Assembly: GCA_019633425.1 (NCBI GenBank)
Contig: WSUB01000437.1
Span: 1-11,051 of the forward strand
Length of the DNA: 11,051 nt
Direction: 5' to 3'
DNA from: Tulasnella sp. 424
Lineage: Eukaryota; Basidiomycota; Agaricomycetes; Cantharellales; Tulasnellaceae
Under the pieces are notes generated by a model. It saw only the letters and a program-made list of their open reading frames with translations, had not been told where the DNA came from and searched no databases. Both the position numbers and the translations under genes were made by a program. Of the stretch, positions 7,775 to 11,051 are shown one piece after another. Every line of letters starts with the position of its first letter. Within the stretch, counting starts at the first letter, position 1.

Positions 7775-8746
7775 TGGTGTTCCAGCTTTCTCTGCCATTT
7801 CGCCTATTTTCTTTGGATATTTTAATGATCTTAACTCAGCGTTGAAGTGCTAGGGTACTTGATTCAGTTCGTTCGGCGTTTCAATTTGGTTCCCTCTGTT
7901 CCCGCAGAGGCGCTCCGGCCCACGCGGTGTCTGACCTAAATCTCTTCTAAAATGAAAGTGATATCAGCAGGAGTGACCGATTGAGGACAAAAAACTAGTT
8001 CGCGTGTGCCACTAGTTATATTGGGCAACCAATAACTTCATTCATCACCGACTGCATCTCACTTCCATCACAATTTACAAAAAATACAAGTCCACGGCTG
8101 CAGAGGAAGAGAAGAAGGAGGGGATACGGAGTGAGAGGGAAGAGGGAAACGGAATTCTTCTGAATCAGTTCGCAATTGCAGCTGAACGTGTAAGCCAAGC
8201 GACTGGAGTCTTTTTTTCGCTCTTTTCTTTTTCCTCGTCGTTCCAGATTCCGATCTTATCTTGGCTGCGGGGTATGATTGGGTGTTTCTCGTCGACTTTC
8301 GCAGTACCCAAACGCCCAAATAGCCCGTCCGCACCCCGACTTGGGCAAACATTGGGGCTGCTCGTGCCGAACAATGCTGCCACCCTCGATCCTCGTCAAC
8401 TCTTACTGGTAAGCAAAAATCGGTCCGACATGCACGTGATTCAGCAGCGCGAGATAGCGTTCCGAAGCGTTTGGAATCACAGAGAATGGATCGACTGTCG
8501 ATCCCGACGTGTCCGACGTTACTCCTCAAAACAAACCGACCGTCGACCGCTTCCATGCCAAGCTCTTCCTAGGAAAACGGAATCTTCTTATACGCCTAAC
8601 CCACCCTCCGCCAAGACCTTTAAAGGCTCCGTTCTTCCTTTCGGCATTCTCCAGCTTTGGGCACGGTCGGGCAGTAATTCATGGAAACCTTCCCGAACTC
8701 AACAGCTCTGAAATATCTCGCCACCTGGATGCCTCCGTCAGCCATC
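7775..8746 (+). other. Noncoding 3' flank of gene 2, conserved in the duplication
   Basis: It matches 4648-5585. From 8430, 80 aligned bases without gaps show 66 identities to the run starting at 5241, as high as in the coding part. It holds the matching CCAAT (8029-8033) and the T-rich block (8211-8243). A long open stretch on the minus strand (8068-8556) is not kept in copy 1, so no protein is called. Confidence 0.5.
8488..8504. promoter_or_regulatory. Perfect 17-bp inverted repeat in the copy 2 flank
   Basis: GGATCGAC and GTCGATCC flank a single T. In copy 1 (about 5298-5314) the right arm is intact but the left arm carries two changed bases. Its shape suits a dimeric protein binding site, but a short palindrome can also arise by chance. 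Confidence 0.3.
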
Positions 8747-9200
8747 TTCGGTGTTTAGAATCCAAGCTTGTTCGTTCCTGACGCTTGGACCCCTCCGCGG
8801 GCCACTCAAATGGTCACGGGAGTTCTCCCCTCACCCGGTCCCCTGTCGGATTCGCTCATTCTCTCCTCTTCTCTTCTGTCTTATTTGGTCTTTGCTGTCT
8901 CCTTTCACTCAACAATGCACTCGATTCTTTCAGAGTCCTTGCGCTTGCGTTATTTTCTCTCCTCCTTTTACCCTCTCCCGTCTCACCTCCGCCCTGCTTT
9001 TGACATTTTAAGAGGGGCTTACGAACGTCTGGATCTTTCTCGCTTCCTGACGCCTTTGAGCTGTCCCTGGCGCTTTGACTGCGGCACACTCATTACTTTG
9101 GCCTCCCGGACCCTCTCCCCTGCATAAAGCAACCTCCGCCCCCCGAATTTCATTGTATCCCTGTTCCGGTCGGCTAAACTCTCGCTGCCGTAGCGAATCG
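8747..9200 (+). other. Pyrimidine-rich stretch without a supported gene
   Basis: Bases about 8820-9000 are strongly C+T-rich on the plus strand. A frame stays open across much of 8768-9127, but its composition follows the bias and it matches no known family. CT-rich strands often precede fungal transcription starts, so this could be the leader region of an unseen gene, but no coding start follows it. Confidence 0.4.
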
Positions 9201-9757
9201 AGGCAAGTCTTGTTTTATTTATTAGTTATTTTCCCACTATACACATAGTCCGATCCTGAAGTCACAAGTGGACGTAGCTGGTACGTTAGGGAGCCAGCAC
9301 TGTCACGTACAAAGTTTTCCGCCAGTTGTCTCGCTTAGTTTTAACTGAGACGATCTCTCTGGAAATTTTTTAGTTCGGCTCCTAGCTTTGAAAACAAAAG
9401 GCTGACTCAAACACTTTACCCATGGCCAGAGATTTTCGGTCGCACCAAGGGTCGTCGAAATTCACGGTGACCATGACTCCGCCTTGAGAATTTATTACTC
9501 ATCTTGGGGGCTTTTGACACCAGGTGGCTTTTCATATGCAGGTGGGGGTGATTTCTCGGCGAGTCTGGAATTTTTGAACAAACAGAATTCAGAAACCTCA
9601 TGCATAGTACTATGTACGCCTGGTTCCCACAAAGTCCAGTCGTCCCAATATTGCTTACCGCCTGTGACCCGGTTTGAATGAAAACTACGTGCAACATCCT
9701 CGACTCCATATTCAGACTTGGCCCTTTCTGCATAGCTCTGCTTTGTTATCCCTCCTT
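9201..9757. other. Region with no recognised feature
   Basis: Both strands were read for coding frames with splice signals, tRNA B-box sequence and repeats. I found nothing I can support. The longest open frames are on opposite strands of the same segment (9416-9733) and look like chance. Confidence 0.5.
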
Positions 9758-10146
9758 AGTCCGTCCTGTTGGGTTTCGCCGCACTTAACTTACAGTGCAT
9801 GGCGTTTGCTTGGGTACCTGTTTGGGATGGAGTAGCGTAGGACCCCGGAAAGCCCTCAGAGAGGTTGGATCCAAAGGCCCCTCTTTTGGGGTACTTTTGT
9901 CCTTCCCGCTTTCTACCACTTCCGTCCTCCACTTGTAGACCAACCTACGACTTTTGGATCAATGCGTCCTACTTTACGTTTTCAATCAATAAAATCTCCC
10001 CTTCTGTCCTTCCAAGGTCTCGGCTACAGAGGTTGGATCCAAAATCCCCTCCTCGGGGGGTCTTCCGTCCTTCCAGCTTACGTCATGCTGTTCGACTCCG
10101 TTTGAGAATGTACTTGCTATTTGTTATCAGGGTTCGTTGATTAGAT

Positions 10147-10176
10147 TATATATATAGAAATAACAACAACAACAAC
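10147..10176. repeat. Microsatellites (TA)5 and (AAC)5
   Basis: (TA)5 at 10147-10156 and (AAC)5 at 10162-10176 lie within the repeat-bearing region. They are ordinary simple repeats. Confidence 0.9.
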
Positions 10177-10430
10177 TTTTTCGATTTTAAAAGCGCCTAA
10201 AAAAACTTCTTCACAGCTCTCTTGCCGATGAATCCATATGTAGAAGATATAAGCAGCCGCAGAGACAAGTTCACCAGGAAAGTGGCCCCAAAGCCACCTT
10301 CTGAATCTTGAAGCTTGTGAGTCAGAAGAGAAAATGAGTCCCTAGGATTCGAAGAAATGCTGAGCATCCGAGAGAGGGGCAAGCAGTAGACCAGAAGGGT
10401 GCGGCGGTCACTGGTCGAGAAAGCCCAGTC

Positions 10431-10449
10431 AAGGCCCCTTTTGGGCCTT
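10431..10449 (+). repeat. Perfect 7-bp stem hairpin
   Basis: AAGGCCC (10431-10437) and GGGCCTT (10443-10449) enclose a 5-base loop, CTTTT. The 3' arm overlaps the start of a TTCCGTCCTT copy. There is no gene nearby, so a terminator role is not indicated. Confidence 0.6.
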
Positions 10450-10588
10450 CCGTCCTTCTCGTGATCCGGCCTTTCTGCAGGCAGGGGCCAGCCGTCCTAC
10501 TCACCGATCCGACCAATTTACACGAGACCCCTTCCGTCCTGCACTTTTCGATCCAACCTACCCCCCAAAACCGGGTCATTTCCGTCCT

Positions 10589-11051
10589 ACTTTGGACGCA
10601 ACCTTTGACAGAGCTTTCCGGGGTCCTAGTAGCGTAGCTCTCTCTGCGGGATACGATGCCAGGGTGAGTGCTCAACATGGCACCACTTTCCTTATTTGTA
10701 TATTCTATAGCTGTGTGTACGTCGATTCTACTATCTATTCGTGGCTTTGCTTTCTGTCCCAGTGGCATCCGCACGTCGAAGCCAGCTTCTGCTGTTCTTA
10801 TAAATATCTGTCACTCCTCGGCGCGGGATACCCATAACCGCTTTTTTGTTGGAAGTCTAGCTTAACACCTCCCGGGTTAAACAGTCGCGTGGCGGGGGTC
10901 CGCGGCAGCGATCGGGTTTGAGTCACCCGATTTGTAGCAACCGTGCCTCTAGTTAGAGTGGCCTGCGCGGTGCGTACTTCCCTCTAACGAGAGAAGAAAC
11001 TCACCTACGGGGGGATCCGCCGGGAGATCCGCGACAAAAGGGTTCGCGGGT
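10589..11051. other. Right end: no gene, several small inverted repeats
   Basis: No coding region is supported. A TATAAATA-like sequence at about 10799-10806 is followed by GC-rich DNA. Perfect inverted repeats are ATCGGGT/ACCCGAT (10911-10917 and 10925-10931), CTCTA/TAGAG (10947-10951 and 10954-10958) and CTCT/AGAG around AACG (10982-10993). The sequence runs off the window end, so a larger element could continue beyond it. Confidence 0.4.

Larger units (their letters stand above)
6730..8746 (+). repeat. Tandem duplication, copy 2
   Basis: This is the partner of 3605-5585, with the same boundaries relative to the kinase. The sequence to its left is unlike gene 1 until the shared promoter blocks, and similarity to its right stops after GTCAGCCAT. 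Confidence 0.88.
9758..10588 (+). repeat. Dispersed degenerate repeat built on TTCCGTCCT
   Basis: Exact TTCCGTCCT occurs at 9920, 10063, 10448, 10532 and 10580, and near forms at 9760, 9898, 9964, 10002 and 10491, all on the same strand. GGTTGGATCCAAA at 9863 and 10031 precedes a C-run/G-run hairpin (9878-9891, 10046-10060) and then a TTCCGTCC or near match. A third hairpin (10431-10449) leads straight into the motif. A reverse-oriented GATCCAACC is at 10550-10558. The spacing is irregular. It may be a decayed tandem repeat or part of a nonautonomous element. Confidence 0.6.

Noticed and set aside
8068..8556. A 162-codon open stretch on the minus strand
   Set aside because: The frame is broken by indels in the duplicated copy (4950-5380), it has no recognisable domain, and it overlaps flank that behaves as noncoding.
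9758..10588. CRISPR array
   Set aside because: The repeats are short, degenerate and irregularly spaced, and the surroundings are fungal.
1..11051. tRNA or rRNA genes
   Set aside because: No sequence with a convincing B-box and cloverleaf, and no rRNA core sequence, was seen on either strand.
10589..11051. LTR retrotransposon end
   Set aside because: A TATA-like box and inverted repeats are present, but I found no paired LTR, primer-binding site or polyprotein domain in the window.

Overview
The window looks like nuclear DNA of a filamentous basidiomycete, probably an Agaricomycete. The signs are short GT-AG introns (49-108 nt, mostly 51-73) with CTRAY-like branch points, a basidiomycete-style homeodomain protein, and protein kinases of the expanded fungal TKL-like type (HGDIK/HSDIK loop, GT.RWQSPE motif). 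A Cantharellales or Sebacinales origin would fit, but that is only an inference. No bacterial, viral or organellar genes were recognised.

Layout. Bases 1-1195 carry no convincing gene and end in the upstream region of gene 1. Gene 1 (1196-4647, +, six exons, predicted 1028 aa) begins with a homeodomain, continues through a long disordered transcription-factor tail, and then runs in one open frame into a complete kinase domain. Gene 2 (5976-7774, +, seven exons, predicted 476 aa) has an N-terminal helical segment resembling the four-helix bundle of MLKL-type and fungal HeLo-like proteins, then a linker, then a kinase domain about 82% identical to that of gene 1 (222 of 272 residues by hand count). 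All three kinase-domain introns sit at identical positions and phases in both genes.

The two kinases belong to a tandem duplication of about 2 kb (about 3605-5585 and 6730-8746, roughly 3.13-3.16 kb apart). It covers the kinase domain and about 0.95 kb of noncoding 3' flank. Collinear short blocks upstream of both start codons (1013-1111 and 5826-5921) suggest that the promoters are also related. The pair therefore looks like paralogues sharing promoter, kinase and 3' flank but carrying different N-terminal modules: a DNA-binding domain in one and a cell-death-like helical bundle in the other.

The most notable point is the homeodomain-kinase fusion. The homeodomain frame closes at a TAG inside a 60-nt intron (2926-2985). 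Splicing that intron rebuilds a RRAS.PA.FI motif and joins the factor to the kinase, while retaining it gives a 541-aa factor alone. Whether cells make the fusion, the short form or both cannot be settled from sequence.

The right part (8747-11051) has no supportable gene. It holds a strongly pyrimidine-rich stretch, a degenerate dispersed repeat built on TTCCGTCCT with small GC hairpins (about 9758-10588), a TA/AAC microsatellite, and several small perfect inverted repeats near the end. It may be relic repeat DNA or the edge of an element, but no transposase or retroelement domain was seen.
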